From an uncultured Eubacteriales bacterium (GTDB lineage: Bacteria > Bacillota > Clostridia > Peptostreptococcales > Anaerovoracaceae), in contig CACYLW010000004.1 in NCBI GenBank assembly GCA_902775345.1, positions 124,001-188,000 on the forward strand: a DNA stretch of 64,000 nucleotides, written 5' to 3'. The notes beneath the pieces were generated by a model. It was given only the letters and a program-made list of their open reading frames with translations, was not told the origin of the DNA and did no database searches. This document shows, in pieces, positions 24,276 to 31,327 of this stretch. Each line of letters opens with the position of its first letter. Within the stretch, counting starts at the first letter, position 1. Both the position numbers and the translations under genes were made by a program.

Positions 24276-24707
24276 TTAAGCTACCTTAGCAAGCTCTGCG
24301 ATTCTTGCCTGCTGCTGTGCAAGCTTTGCTTCTTTTACCTTCTTGGAGATTTCCTCCCTCTGCTTGAAGATTTCTACGACTTCTGGGAAGCTGACGATGA
24401 ACCATTCCTTGACTTCTCCATATGACATTGACTGAATTCCATCTTCGTTCTTTGTCATAGTTTCATACTCAGTCAGCTGAGATTCAGTTCCATTCTTTTC
24501 TACATACTGCTTGATGAACTTGAATGTGAGACCTTTCATAGTATCTCTCTTAGAAGCCTTGTTTACTACTACCTTGAATGTTGGATTGTCATTCTTTGCT
24601 TCTCTGAGTTCATAGTACTCATCAGACCTGAACTGCTCTGCTTTCTTAGCGAATGCCTTAGTAATAACGATTTCTCTCTTTGTGTTGTTGATTCTGATGT
24701 TAGCCAT
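24276..24707 (-). CDS. Hypothetical protein, paralogue of the 23783 gene
   Basis: 143 residues, first gene after promoter module A (24778-24826). Shares the conserved N-terminal strand, the GLTFKFIKQYV block and a KEWF block with its neighbour. The C-terminal 35 residues are Lys/Ala/Glu-rich coiled coil and differ from the paralogue. AGAGAGGACATAAAA precedes the ATG. Family unknown. Confidence 0.75.
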   Translation of the reverse strand: MANIRINNTKREIVITKAFAKKAEQFRSDEYYELREAKNDNPTFKVVVNKASKRDTMKGLTFKFIKQYVEKNGTESQLTEYETMTKNEDGIQSMSYGEVKEWFIVSFPEVVEIFKQREEISKKVKEAKLAQQQARIAELAKVA

Positions 24708-24777
24708 TTTTATGTCCTCTCTTTCTTAATTAATACTTTGATATGGCTTGAAGTGCGTTTTGAGGATCTTTTATTTC

Positions 24778-24826
24778 CTCATCTTGTAGTTATATTTTAC
24801 TGTTTTATCAGTCCAATTCTTTGGTG
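24778..24826 (-). promoter_or_regulatory. Promoter module A with dyad GTCCAATNNTTTGGTG
   Basis: On the minus strand the -10 is TAAAAT (24799-24794), and the dyad GTCCAATTCTTTGGTG (24811-24826) covers the -35 region. A conserved ATCTTGT block lies on the downstream side. Aligns base for base with modules B and C. Reads into the 24276 gene. Confidence 0.72.
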
Positions 24827-24854
24827 CTGTTATTTTACTTTTGAAATTATTATT

Positions 24855-25073
24855 TCAATTTTTATATCCGTATATTAGACTGTGAATTCTGAAGATTTCA
24901 TCGTTGTTCAACTCATCCAAGTCATCTACTGTCAGATCCTCAATTCCTATTTTGAATTCTTTTGGATTGTCCCTTTGAGGGTTGAAGTACAGTTGATCCT
25001 CAACTACTAAGAGAATGCTTTCCAAGGCTGCGAGAGCCATTTCATTTACACATGCTGCTTCATAATTACTCAT
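24855..25073 (-). CDS. Small hypothetical element protein
   Basis: 72 residues from the ATG at 25073, with GACAGGAGGTAAGCG upstream. Acidic (DLTVDDLDELNNDEIF), no cysteine pair, no membrane span. It follows the 25131 gene on the same strand and is probably transcribed from module B. Confidence 0.62.
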   Translation of the reverse strand: MSNYEAACVNEMALAALESILLVVEDQLYFNPQRDNPKEFKIGIEDLTVDDLDELNNDEIFRIHSLIYGYKN

Positions 25074-25130
25074 TTCGCTTACCTCCTGTCTCAAATCTGG
25101 CACCGCGCTGAATTGTTTTGTCTTATCTAT

Positions 25131-25412
25131 TTATGCAAGTTCGAAACTGTAGTACTTGCTCACATACAGTGCATCATCTACATAACTGTATGATTCGCAT
25201 CCTTCGTAGTCTTTCATCAGAACGTCATATCTTGAAAGCACGTCCTCAACATATCCGTTCCTGATCTCACTTCTTGAGAACTCATCTCCATAGAGGTTGT
25301 ATTTATACTCATCATCGTAGTTTCTGCTGCCTTCTTCATCCATACACTCAAGGATGAAAGATCTCATTGCTGCACAGTTGGTTTCTCTTCTATAGTCAAT
25401 TCTTGTTCTCAT
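25131..25412 (-). CDS. Small Tyr/Asp-rich hypothetical element protein
   Basis: 93 residues, rich in Tyr, Asp and Glu (NYDDEYKYNLYGDEFS and YSYVDDALYVSKYYS). No recognised family. The composition is that of DNA-mimic or antirestriction-type small proteins, but this is only an impression. Ribosome binding site weak (GAGAGTGTAGAGAG). First gene downstream of promoter module B. Confidence 0.62.
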   Translation of the reverse strand: MRTRIDYRRETNCAAMRSFILECMDEEGSRNYDDEYKYNLYGDEFSRSEIRNGYVEDVLSRYDVLMKDYEGCESYSYVDDALYVSKYYSFELA

Positions 25413-25449
25413 CTCTCTACACTCTCTTTCTGTTTTTATCTTTCCCTCA

Positions 25450-25494
25450 TCTTGTATCTATATTATAGAAAACGATTGGTCCAATTCTTTGGGC
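25450..25494 (-). promoter_or_regulatory. Promoter module B with dyad GTCCAATNNTTTGGGC
   Basis: Minus-strand -10 TATAAT (25467-25462); dyad GTCCAATTCTTTGGGC (25479-25494) over the -35 position; ATCTTGTATCTAT conserved downstream. Drives the 25131/24855 genes. Confidence 0.78.
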
Positions 25495-25654
25495 CTAATA
25501 AGACATCTTGGAAAGATTTTGAAAGTTTTTTAAAATGAGTTAACAGAACAAATGAATAATAAGAATGTTGAAGAACTAATACCTCTGATACTTTTCAGCA
25601 CTGAGAGTATGGTAAAATGAATTAATTGATTTCCCCAAAAGATAGGAGAAGATT

Positions 25655-26695
25655 ATGAGGAAATACATAAGCATATCATTACTGGTAATTCTGCTTTTAA
25701 TGAGTACTCCTCAGTTAATATTTGCAGAATCTACGTCCTACATTTATAACAATGGGAATATAACGATATCATTAGATGATTCTGAATGGGCTGTATTAGA
25801 GCCATCTGATAGAGAATTTGCTAAAGAAGCATTAGGTGAAGATGCGTTTAATTACATATATGGGATATTTGATTCCAGCGACGCAATAAAGATGATTGCT
25901 TTTTCACCAGACTATAACTGCCTGTGGTATTTTGGCTTAAAAGACGGTTGTGATACCAAAGCCTTGAGTTCACTTTCAGAAGATGAAGTTAGATCATTGA
26001 ATCTAAACGATTATTCTGATGAGGAAATTAAAAGCTTGGATTTAACTTCTGGAATTGCTGCAGGATTATCCAGTGATTATACAGTTGAACTAAACCCAAC
26101 AATGAATGATGTTGATTCTTTCGGGAATACTAAATACTTCGTCGGTGCAGGAGATGCTACACTTAATGGCGTCAAGACATCAATACAATATTACATGACA
26201 ATTATTAATGGCTATTACTACATGTTTTGTGCTTACCCAATGGAAGGAGACTTCTCAAATAATAGTATTGACAAGATAGAGTCGATCCTGGAATCAGTAG
26301 TTTATAAGCAGTCAACAGTTGATGCTATACCTGAAAATGAACCTGATAGTCCAAATGAAGAGGAAGTACATAAATCCGCTCTGATGTCCACACTAATGAC
26401 AGTAGTACCAGTAGCAATAGTTTTCGCTGTAGTGGGCGCTTTCTTTAGAAGCAAAAAGGGGAAGAAAAACATTCTGGAAAAACCTAACAAATCAGAATAT
26501 GAATCTTCTGACTTGTTAGTACCAAATCAAAATAAGGTTGAAGCAAATGAAAACACGGCCAAGGAAAATGCTTCAAGTATTGCTTCTGATAAAGATCCTA
26601 CAGAAGAATTAAAGCGATATAAGCAATTAATGGATGATGGGCTTATAACGCAAGAGGACTATGACAAACTAAAAGCAAAAGTGTTAGGCTTATAA
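25655..26695 (+). CDS. Secreted/membrane protein with C-terminal SHOCT domain
   Basis: 346 residues. An N-terminal signal peptide (ISISLLVILLLMSTPQLIFAE) precedes an extracellular domain of about 200 residues, then a membrane span (LMTVVPVAIVFAVVGAFF, about 243-260), a charged linker, and a C-terminal SHOCT domain (YKQLMDDGLITQEDYDKLKAK). The order is the reverse of the 18264 protein, where SHOCT is N-terminal. AGGAGAAGATT precedes the ATG. Cytoplasmic SHOCT domains on both proteins could let them associate. Function unknown; a cargo or surface-exclusion-like role is a guess. Confidence 0.8.
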   Translation: MRKYISISLLVILLLMSTPQLIFAESTSYIYNNGNITISLDDSEWAVLEPSDREFAKEALGEDAFNYIYGIFDSSDAIKMIAFSPDYNCLWYFGLKDGCDTKALSSLSEDEVRSLNLNDYSDEEIKSLDLTSGIAAGLSSDYTVELNPTMNDVDSFGNTKYFVGAGDATLNGVKTSIQYYMTIINGYYYMFCAYPMEGDFSNNSIDKIESILESVVYKQSTVDAIPENEPDSPNEEEVHKSALMSTLMTVVPVAIVFAVVGAFFRSKKGKKNILEKPNKSEYESSDLLVPNQNKVEANENTAKENASSIASDKDPTEELKRYKQLMDDGLITQEDYDKLKAKVLGL

Positions 26696-26711
26696 TTCTT
26701 CTTTCGTGATT

Positions 26712-26738
26712 AAACACCTCTTCGGAGGTGTTTTTCTT
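26712..26738 (+). terminator. Terminator of the 25655 gene
   Basis: AAACACCTC (26712-26720), TTCG loop, GAGGTGTTT (26725-26733), then TTCTTT. A perfect nine-base stem with a stable tetraloop. Confidence 0.88.
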
Positions 26739-26839
26739 TGCAGAGTAAAAACCATATCTTGCTCAGCGGCAGTCTCAATCTTGGGATGACGCAGAAGGAT
26801 GTGATTTTATTTAACGCTTATGGATGAGGAGCTATAAAA

Positions 26840-27004
26840 TCATTTTTCTTCTTCGACAAGATCTATAGAAAGCATTACATCTCTGGTCATAGCATTTTCA
26901 TCTTTGAGTAATGCAGAAATTATTTCTATATCTTCTGCAAGTTCTTCTCTTGTTAAGTTTTTTAACTCTATAAAGTATCGTCCTTTGTATCTTGCAAGTA
27001 TCAT
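26840..27004 (-). CDS. Small hypothetical element protein
   Basis: 54 residues from the ATG at 27004, with GAAGGGAGTTCGAG upstream. The sequence begins with a basic RYKGRYFIELK stretch and continues acidic and helical. No family recognised. Rather short, so moderate confidence. Confidence 0.55.
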   Translation of the reverse strand: MILARYKGRYFIELKNLTREELAEDIEIISALLKDENAMTRDVMLSIDLVEEEK

Positions 27005-27090
27005 TCTCGAACTCCCTTCTTCATACAGCAATAGTGTAGTAAAAAAGAGTTTTGAAAAGAATCAAGTAGCACATTTAAAAACACAAAGTA

Positions 27091-27108
27091 AAAAGCCCCG
27101 AAGGGCTT
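27091..27108 (-). terminator. Terminator of the 27252 gene
   Basis: On the minus strand AAGCCC (27108-27103) and GGGCTTTTT form a short stem ending in a T-run. It lies downstream of the 27252 gene. The 220 bases between 27031 and 27252 hold nothing else that I can support. Confidence 0.65.
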
Positions 27109-27251
27109 AAGAAAGGAAAGTATAAAATGTAATTGACACTTATAATTCTGTTTTCTTATAGGCAACTCCTTTGGTTATTTAGTGTTAGCTTATGTATAGA
27201 AAGTTGAAAGGAAACAATGACATTTATATCTCTTTTAATTACCTTCTTCTC

Positions 27252-27587
27252 CTACTCGCGAACGGCTCTGCCATTTCTGTTCCAGTAAACTTTCATAGAA
27301 TCTATCTCTTCAACAGTCAGATTTGTCCCACGGCAGATGTTATACACATTTACGATATCTTCATTTGACATTTCTCTCCATTCTCTGAATGTCACATCTT
27401 CATATCCCTTTACACCCATCTTTTCTTCGATGACTTTATCGTAGTAGGTATCATTTGCATCCATCTCTTCGAGTTCATCTTCCGTATACTTCATGTCGAA
27501 GTCTTCCATAACTCCCTGATAGATGTATTCAACGAGTTCATCAATTTTATCTTTTAGTGTAAGATATACTCTTGCTTCTTTATCCAT
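27252..27587 (-). CDS. Hypothetical acidic element protein
   Basis: 111 residues, acidic (MKYTEDELEEMDANDTYYD), no cysteine motif beyond one Cys, no membrane span. AAAGGAGAAAAGAA precedes the ATG. First gene at the right end of the element and under promoter module C. Family not recognised. Confidence 0.7.
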   Translation of the reverse strand: MDKEARVYLTLKDKIDELVEYIYQGVMEDFDMKYTEDELEEMDANDTYYDKVIEEKMGVKGYEDVTFREWREMSNEDIVNVYNICRGTNLTVEEIDSMKVYWNRNGRAVRE

Positions 27588-27620
27588 TTCTTTTCTCCTT
27601 TATTTTTTCTCTCTTTTGTT

Positions 27621-27666
27621 ATCTTGTATCTATATTATAGGATTCCGTTGGTCCAATACATTGGAC
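27621..27666 (-). promoter_or_regulatory. Promoter module C with perfect dyad GTCCAATACATTGGAC
   Basis: Minus-strand -10 TATAAT (27639-27634); perfect dyad GTCCAAT-AC-ATTGGAC (27651-27666) covers the -35 position; ATCTTGTATCTAT conserved downstream. Drives the 27252 gene. Best-preserved copy of the three modules. Confidence 0.82.
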
Positions 27667-27757
27667 TGATATGCAATTGAAAAATAATTTTCAAGAAAAG
27701 TTGAAAAAAGATGTTACAAAGATTTGAAGAAGATGATGACAAGATAAAAAGAAGTAG

Positions 27758-27786
27758 TTAGTAAGATGTAAAACTTATGTTATAAT
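27758..27786 (+). promoter_or_regulatory. Outward promoter at the element's right end
   Basis: TTAGTA (27758-27763), 17-base spacer, TATAAT (27781-27786) with TG extension (TGTTATAAT). It points across attR. In the integrated state it reads into the L31 tail fragment; in a circular form it would read across attP into the integrase gene. Confidence 0.6.
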
Positions 27787-27895
27787 TTGCTATACGTTTA
27801 AGCATAGATGTGTCACTTGATTTACACATTTGTAATAAACGTGTAGCCGAAAGCGTTGAAAATACTGATGAAGAGGCCAATAGTGGCGTTAGCCA

Positions 27896-27959
27896 CATCT
27901 GCTCAGAATGCCACCCATTCTTTACAGGCCAGCAGAAGTTTGCTAACAGAGGCGGCCGT
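27896..27959 (+). repeat. attR: 64-bp direct repeat
   Basis: Identical to 15376-15439. Beyond it the L31 reading frame continues with the native tail, so this is the junction between the element's right end and the interrupted 3' part of rpmE. Confidence 0.93.
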
Positions 27960-27992
27960 GTAGAGAAGTTCAAGAACAAGTACGGCCTGAAG
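27898..27992 (+). pseudogene. rpmE: Detached 3' end of rpmE (original L31 C-terminus)
   Basis: Encodes ICSECHPFF through [15 protein letters not shown], the native C-terminal part of L31, without its own start. The frame does not stop after GLK but runs on through the following inverted repeat to 28331, so sequence right after the native tail has also been altered. It could be transcribed from the outward promoter at 27758, and a GTG at 27810 is in frame upstream, but no ribosome binding site supports translation. Confidence 0.88.
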
Positions 27993-28015
27993 TCTTTTTT
28001 CTTTGTGAAAGGAAG

Positions 28016-28215
28016 GCGCAGACAGAAGCAGCTGCGAACGTCCTCAAAAGCACGAAGCACAAGCCGCTTCACCGCTCCTCCATGCGCCTCCGGAAATTCC
28101 GCTTCGCTGCAAGCGTGCGATGCTCCAGTTTCCGGAGTTCGTTTCGCCGTCGGAGCGATGCCGCGGTGTGCTTCAGCACTTTCTGCGGAGTGTTCGCAGC
28201 TGCTTCTGTCTGCGC
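28016..28215. repeat. 200-nt long inverted repeat
   Basis: The outer arms 28016-28039 and 28192-28215 are perfect complements over 24 bases. Inside, GAAGCACA and CGCTCC blocks recur in both arms, and a second perfect stem (28088-28096 with 28129-28137, CTCCGGAAA/TTTCCGGAG) encloses a CGCTT/AAGCG tip. Transcribed, it would form one long imperfect hairpin. It lies between the rpmE tail and the LRR gene terminator; the roughly 700 bases from 27588 to 28285 hold no other gene. Confidence 0.85.
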
Positions 28216-28227
28216 ATTTGTACTTAC

Positions 28228-28265
28228 AAAAAACGGGCGCGGTGCCGGTTTTGAGACATCGCGCC
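28228..28265 (-). terminator. Terminator of the LRR protein gene
   Basis: On the minus strand GGCGCGATG...CACCGCGCC forms a stem followed by CGTTTTTTG. It is related in sequence to the hairpin at 16583-16622 of the neighbouring element. Confidence 0.82.
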
Positions 28266-28285
28266 TTCTGTATTATTTTACATAC

Positions 28286-29821
28286 CTACTTCTTTGTTGT
28301 TATGTACTTATACTTACTCCATGCAGAGTAGCATGTGACTCCATTGACCGTCTTGTATGTGCGGATCCTGATGTAGTATCTCTTTCTGCCTAAAAGCTTT
28401 GTCACCTTACTCGACACCTTGCTATAACCTTTCACAGTGACACGCTTCTCGTTCTTGGTGAATGTACTGTCTGTTGCCAGCTGGATCTGGTATCCGGTGA
28501 TCGTGGACAGCCTCATCTTCGCAGCCTGCTTGTTCCATCTCACAGTTATCGCTTTTGAGGCAGCTACAGGTGTGAGAAGTGTGGTCCCTTTCGGATTGAT
28601 CTTGAAATACATTGCCTTGGAGCCGCTGTAGTTGCCCTTCATGGTAACGGTAACTTTATACTGTCCGACGTTCTTTCTTCCCGCTGCATAGGTTACGGTG
28701 TAGTCGGTGCCCTTTGCAAGTGTCTTTGTTCCTTCTTTTACTGTTACTGCAGGAGCCTTGACGGATCCGTTATATGTAGTTGATGTATATGAGAGCGAAG
28801 CTGTTACCTTTGGGATCGTGACTGCAGAATCAGGCTTGACCTCATCACAAACCGAACAGTGGATCGACTTCGATCCATTCTTTTCAAATGTCGCTTTCTT
28901 ATCTGTTGTGAATTCTTCATCCCAGGTATGCCATGTTGCTGAATAATGAATGATGCCCGGGTTTGTATTAAAACCAAGAGACGGCCATTGACTTTCATCG
29001 CCTTCGTAGAAAGTATACTTTAGACTGTCACATTCACCAAAAGCATGATTCCCAATGGTTATCACGCTGTCTGGGATAATGATACTCTCCAGACTGCTGC
29101 ATCCATAAAAGGCCTGCTCCTCAATATATGTCACGCTGTCTGGGATACTGAGGCTCGTCAGACTGCTGCATCCATAAAAGGCATTCTGACCAATATATGT
29201 CACGCTGTTCGGAATACAGATGCCCGTCAGACTGCTGCATCCATAAAAGGCATGATCCTCAATACATGTCACACTATCCGGGATACTGATGCTCGTCAGA
29301 CTGCTGCAGCCGGAAAAGGAAGAACTAATGATCGTGGTCACTCGGCCAGGGATACTGATGCTCGTCAGACTGCTGCAGTCAGCGAAGGCAGCCCTGCCTA
29401 TCGACGTCACATTGCCGGGTATCGTTATGCCGGTCAGACTGCTGCAGTCAGCGAAGGCAATTTCCCCAATAGACGTCAAACTGTTGGGGAGACTGACACT
29501 TGTCAGATTGCTACAGCCACGAAAGGTATTGATTCCAATGCCTGTGATACCCTCTTCTACAACTATTTCCCTTATCTTGCCTCTATTGGATATCCATGGA
29601 ATGTTAGTATCCGAGAAATCCGTCATATTCCCCTTGCCTGAAATGGTCAGCACCATATCGGTCTCAGTTCCGGTGAGAGTCCAGACCGCGTTATCTCCGC
29701 ATGCTCCGCTGGCAATTACTCCATCGTCCGCAAACGCATAGTGACCTGCTGCAATCGCGATTATCACCGCTATGACAAACATAATAGCAGTGATATGCAG
29801 GCTAAAAGTCCTGATCTTCAT
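28286..29821 (-). CDS. Secreted BspA-type leucine-rich repeat protein
   Basis: 511 residues from the ATG at 29821, preceded by GGAAGGAGGTTATCG. A signal peptide (about residues 1-32, ending AGHYAFA) is followed by a short beta domain, then about eight LRR_5-type 23-residue repeats (pattern [16 protein letters not shown], residues about 90-280), and two C-terminal beta domains, the second fibronectin III-like ([19 protein letters not shown]). No LPxTG or SLH motif is seen, so anchoring is uncertain. The DNA of the repeats is nearly identical over 69-base units. BspA-type LRR proteins bind host or bacterial surfaces. It lies between attR and a third att copy, so it may be cargo. Confidence 0.88.
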   Translation of the reverse strand: MKIRTFSLHITAIMFVIAVIIAIAAGHYAFADDGVIASGACGDNAVWTLTGTETDMVLTISGKGNMTDFSDTNIPWISNRGKIREIVVEEGITGIGINTFRGCSNLTSVSLPNSLTSIGEIAFADCSSLTGITIPGNVTSIGRAAFADCSSLTSISIPGRVTTIISSSFSGCSSLTSISIPDSVTCIEDHAFYGCSSLTGICIPNSVTYIGQNAFYGCSSLTSLSIPDSVTYIEEQAFYGCSSLESIIIPDSVITIGNHAFGECDSLKYTFYEGDESQWPSLGFNTNPGIIHYSATWHTWDEEFTTDKKATFEKNGSKSIHCSVCDEVKPDSAVTIPKVTASLSYTSTTYNGSVKAPAVTVKEGTKTLAKGTDYTVTYAAGRKNVGQYKVTVTMKGNYSGSKAMYFKINPKGTTLLTPVAASKAITVRWNKQAAKMRLSTITGYQIQLATDSTFTKNEKRVTVKGYSKVSSKVTKLLGRKRYYIRIRTYKTVNGVTCYSAWSKYKYITTKK

Positions 29822-29994
29822 ATTCGATAACCTCCTTCCAAAAGAGCTGGATAGCATTAATCGACCCATTCAAAAGGCATGCATATTGTCAACTCAGAGC
29901 GGTCGCTGTAAATATCGTTTCTTTGTTTTTATGTATTTTACCATATACCTTACTTTTATAGTTTAATAAGAAATATCCATATAAAAAGCGGGAA

Positions 29995-30024
29995 AGCAGA
30001 AGTTTGCTAACAGAGGCGGCCGTG
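29995..30024 (+). repeat. Third, partial copy of the rpmE att sequence
   Basis: 30 bases (AGCAGAAGTT to GGCGGCCGTG) identical to the end of attR plus two bases beyond it. Only the last part of the 64-bp core is present. The 440 bases from 29822 to 30260 hold this repeat and the frame fragment below, no full gene. Confidence 0.85.
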
Positions 30025-30152
30025 CAGCGGATACAGCCTCTGTCTTCCTGAGGTGTTATGAAGACTGGGCTACGATCACCGTCACCGCTTCGGACATGCT
30101 GGAGAAAGTGACACTTGAGGCGTCTTTTGAAGTAACGATTACCGGCAAATAA
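29997..30152 (+). pseudogene. Chimeric open fragment starting in the third att copy
   Basis: Reading on in the L31 frame from QKFANRGGR the frame stays open for 51 codons to TAA at 30150 and ends in a beta-rich, Thr/Val-rich stretch (ITVTASDMLEK). This is unlike L31 and reminiscent of the end of a surface beta-domain. There is no start codon in the repeat, so it is probably a remnant created by a second insertion at the same site. Confidence 0.5.
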
Positions 30153-30260
30153 GGAGTTATGTCTTTACAGGTCAAGGATGCTATGATAAACATATGGCAA
30201 TAAACGGATAAGACGGCACGTATGCCGCAATATTTCACCACAGAGGAAGGAGTATCGGAT

Positions 30261-31091
30261 ATGAAGAAAAAGATATTTGCAACAGTTCTTATACTTGCAA
30301 TGATATTTGCTTTTTCTGCCTGCGGCGGAGGAAGCGGATCATCAGATACACAGGACAACGGGAGTGCTGAGGGAACAAACGCTGAGCTCATGGGCGAAAG
30401 CACTGATCTGATCTCCTGTGACGCAGGTGAAATAAAATTTGTCGGATTCCAAAAGGCTGATCCGAAGCTGATCGATGAAGAAAATGCATATGTATTTGTT
30501 TATGAATACACTAATCACCAGGATAATCCGTCAGCCTGTCAGAGTACGTTCTGGATACAGTATTTCCAGAACAATACAGAAATAACCGCTAATAATATTA
30601 CATATTATACTGACGCAAAGGAGCAGTACGATCTTCTCCAGGCTGCCTTCAATGAGGCGCTCAAGGATGGAACCGTGAGATTTGGTCAGATCGTTCTGCC
30701 TAAGGATGACAGCCCGGTCACAGTAATGGCAAAGGAACAATCCAATCAGGATCACTATGAAATGATCGAAGTCAATCTCAGCGATGGAACTGTAACCGGC
30801 AGCGGCAGCAAGGGAAGCTCTTCCGCGGATGCTGATGTCGAGGCGCTGATACAGGGAGACTGGGTCCTGCAGGAAGTAAACACATTCCACTTTGAGAATG
30901 GAACAGTATCATTATCTCAGAATGGAGAAGAGATGCTCTCGGGAGAATATACCATTAATTATGACACATCAGAAATAGATGGTGTATTCCATGCCTCGGA
31001 TAAAGATACAAAAATCCACCTTCCGTTCGAAGTGAAGGACGGTACACTCCACATATTTAATAACAATGGCGAAGAAATGATCCATCAATAG
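30261..31091 (+). CDS. Secreted lipoprotein, DUF5067-like
   Basis: 276 residues from the ATG at 30261, with GGAAGGAGTATCGG upstream. A lipobox (AFSAC, cleavage before the Cys near residue 20) predicts a membrane-anchored lipoprotein. Residues about 50-180 (FVGFQ...YVFVYEYTNHQDNPSACQSTFWIQYFQN) resemble the DUF5067/DUF4352 group of immunoglobulin-like domains. A lipocalin-like beta region (QGDWVLQEVNTFHFENG) ends the protein. Surface role unknown. Monocistronic, closed by its own terminator. Confidence 0.82.
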   Translation: MKKKIFATVLILAMIFAFSACGGGSGSSDTQDNGSAEGTNAELMGESTDLISCDAGEIKFVGFQKADPKLIDEENAYVFVYEYTNHQDNPSACQSTFWIQYFQNNTEITANNITYYTDAKEQYDLLQAAFNEALKDGTVRFGQIVLPKDDSPVTVMAKEQSNQDHYEMIEVNLSDGTVTGSGSKGSSSADADVEALIQGDWVLQEVNTFHFENGTVSLSQNGEEMLSGEYTINYDTSEIDGVFHASDKDTKIHLPFEVKDGTLHIFNNNGEEMIHQ

Positions 31092-31107
31092 GAATCAGAA
31101 CAAAGAT

Positions 31108-31140
31108 AAAAGCCGGAGCGCTCGCTTCGGCTTTCTTCTT
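31108..31140 (+). terminator. Terminator of the lipoprotein gene
   Basis: AAAAGCCGGAGCG and CGCTTCGGCTTT pair around a short loop; CTTCTT follows. Confidence 0.8.
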
Positions 31141-31191
31141 CCGGGCCGAATCAGCCATGGAAAATGTTTTTCTGTTTTGCCCGGCATTTTT

Positions 31192-31200
31192 TGATATAAT
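31192..31200 (+). promoter_or_regulatory. Extended -10 promoter of the prfA transcript
   Basis: TGATATAAT, a perfect TATAAT with the TGn extension. No clear -35. About 128 bases upstream of prfA. Confidence 0.65.
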
Positions 31201-31231
31201 TAATTGGTTAAGATTTAAAAAGGAGAAAACA

Positions 31232-31273
31232 ATGACCGACAGAACTGGACGCAGAATGCTTGAAGGACGATAG
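31232..31273 (+). CDS. 13-codon upstream ORF in the prfA leader, ending in UAG
   Basis: AAAAAGGAGAAAAC lies at ideal distance before an ATG that opens MTDRTGRRMLEGR and stops at TAG. It is 54 bases upstream of prfA, whose product reads UAG. The strong ribosome binding site is the main support; conservation cannot be judged here. Confidence 0.45.
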   Translation: MTDRTGRRMLEGR

Positions 31274-31327
31274 CGGATCAAAGCTGACTTCCGTTATAGT
31301 TTTTGCGTACAGAAAGAGGTAATACAC

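Larger units (their letters stand above)
15376..27959. mobile_element. Integrative element inserted in rpmE (12.5 kb)
   Basis: Bounded by the 64-bp exact repeat and beginning with a tyrosine integrase. The contents are AT-rich compared with both flanks. Nearly all genes are short, hypothetical and on the minus strand, apart from a serine recombinase, a WYL regulator, an XRE repressor, a SprT-like metalloprotease and a Rep-like protein. Both ends carry GTTTATT and GTGTAAAT motifs in inverted orientation (15460-15476 and 27820-27840), which look like integrase arm sites. There is no relaxase, coupling protein, secretion, capsid or terminase gene, so it is best described as an integrative element of satellite or mobilisable type that may use a helper. 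Known resistance genes are not seen. Confidence 0.9.

Noticed and set aside
26760..26800. Remnant of a second serine recombinase gene
   Set aside because: A short similarity to the VSTLGQ-coding DNA of the 19321 gene is fully accounted for by the dispersed dyad motif; no longer frame is present.
15440..27895. Prophage or self-transmissible conjugative element
   Set aside because: No terminase, capsid, tail, relaxase, coupling protein or type IV secretion gene can be found, so neither label is supported.
28016..28215. Integron attC site
   Set aside because: Inner and outer boxes do not show the RYYYAAC/GTTRRRY pattern, and no integron integrase is nearby.
27810..28331. 173-codon gene spanning attR, L31 tail and inverted repeat
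   Set aside because: Starts with GTG without a ribosome binding site and joins element DNA, L31 tail and an inverted repeat arm; it is a chance read-through across junctions.
29045..29641. Plus-strand repeat-rich frame opposite the LRR gene
   Set aside because: Its repeats are the reverse complement of the LRR-coding repeats; no start signal.
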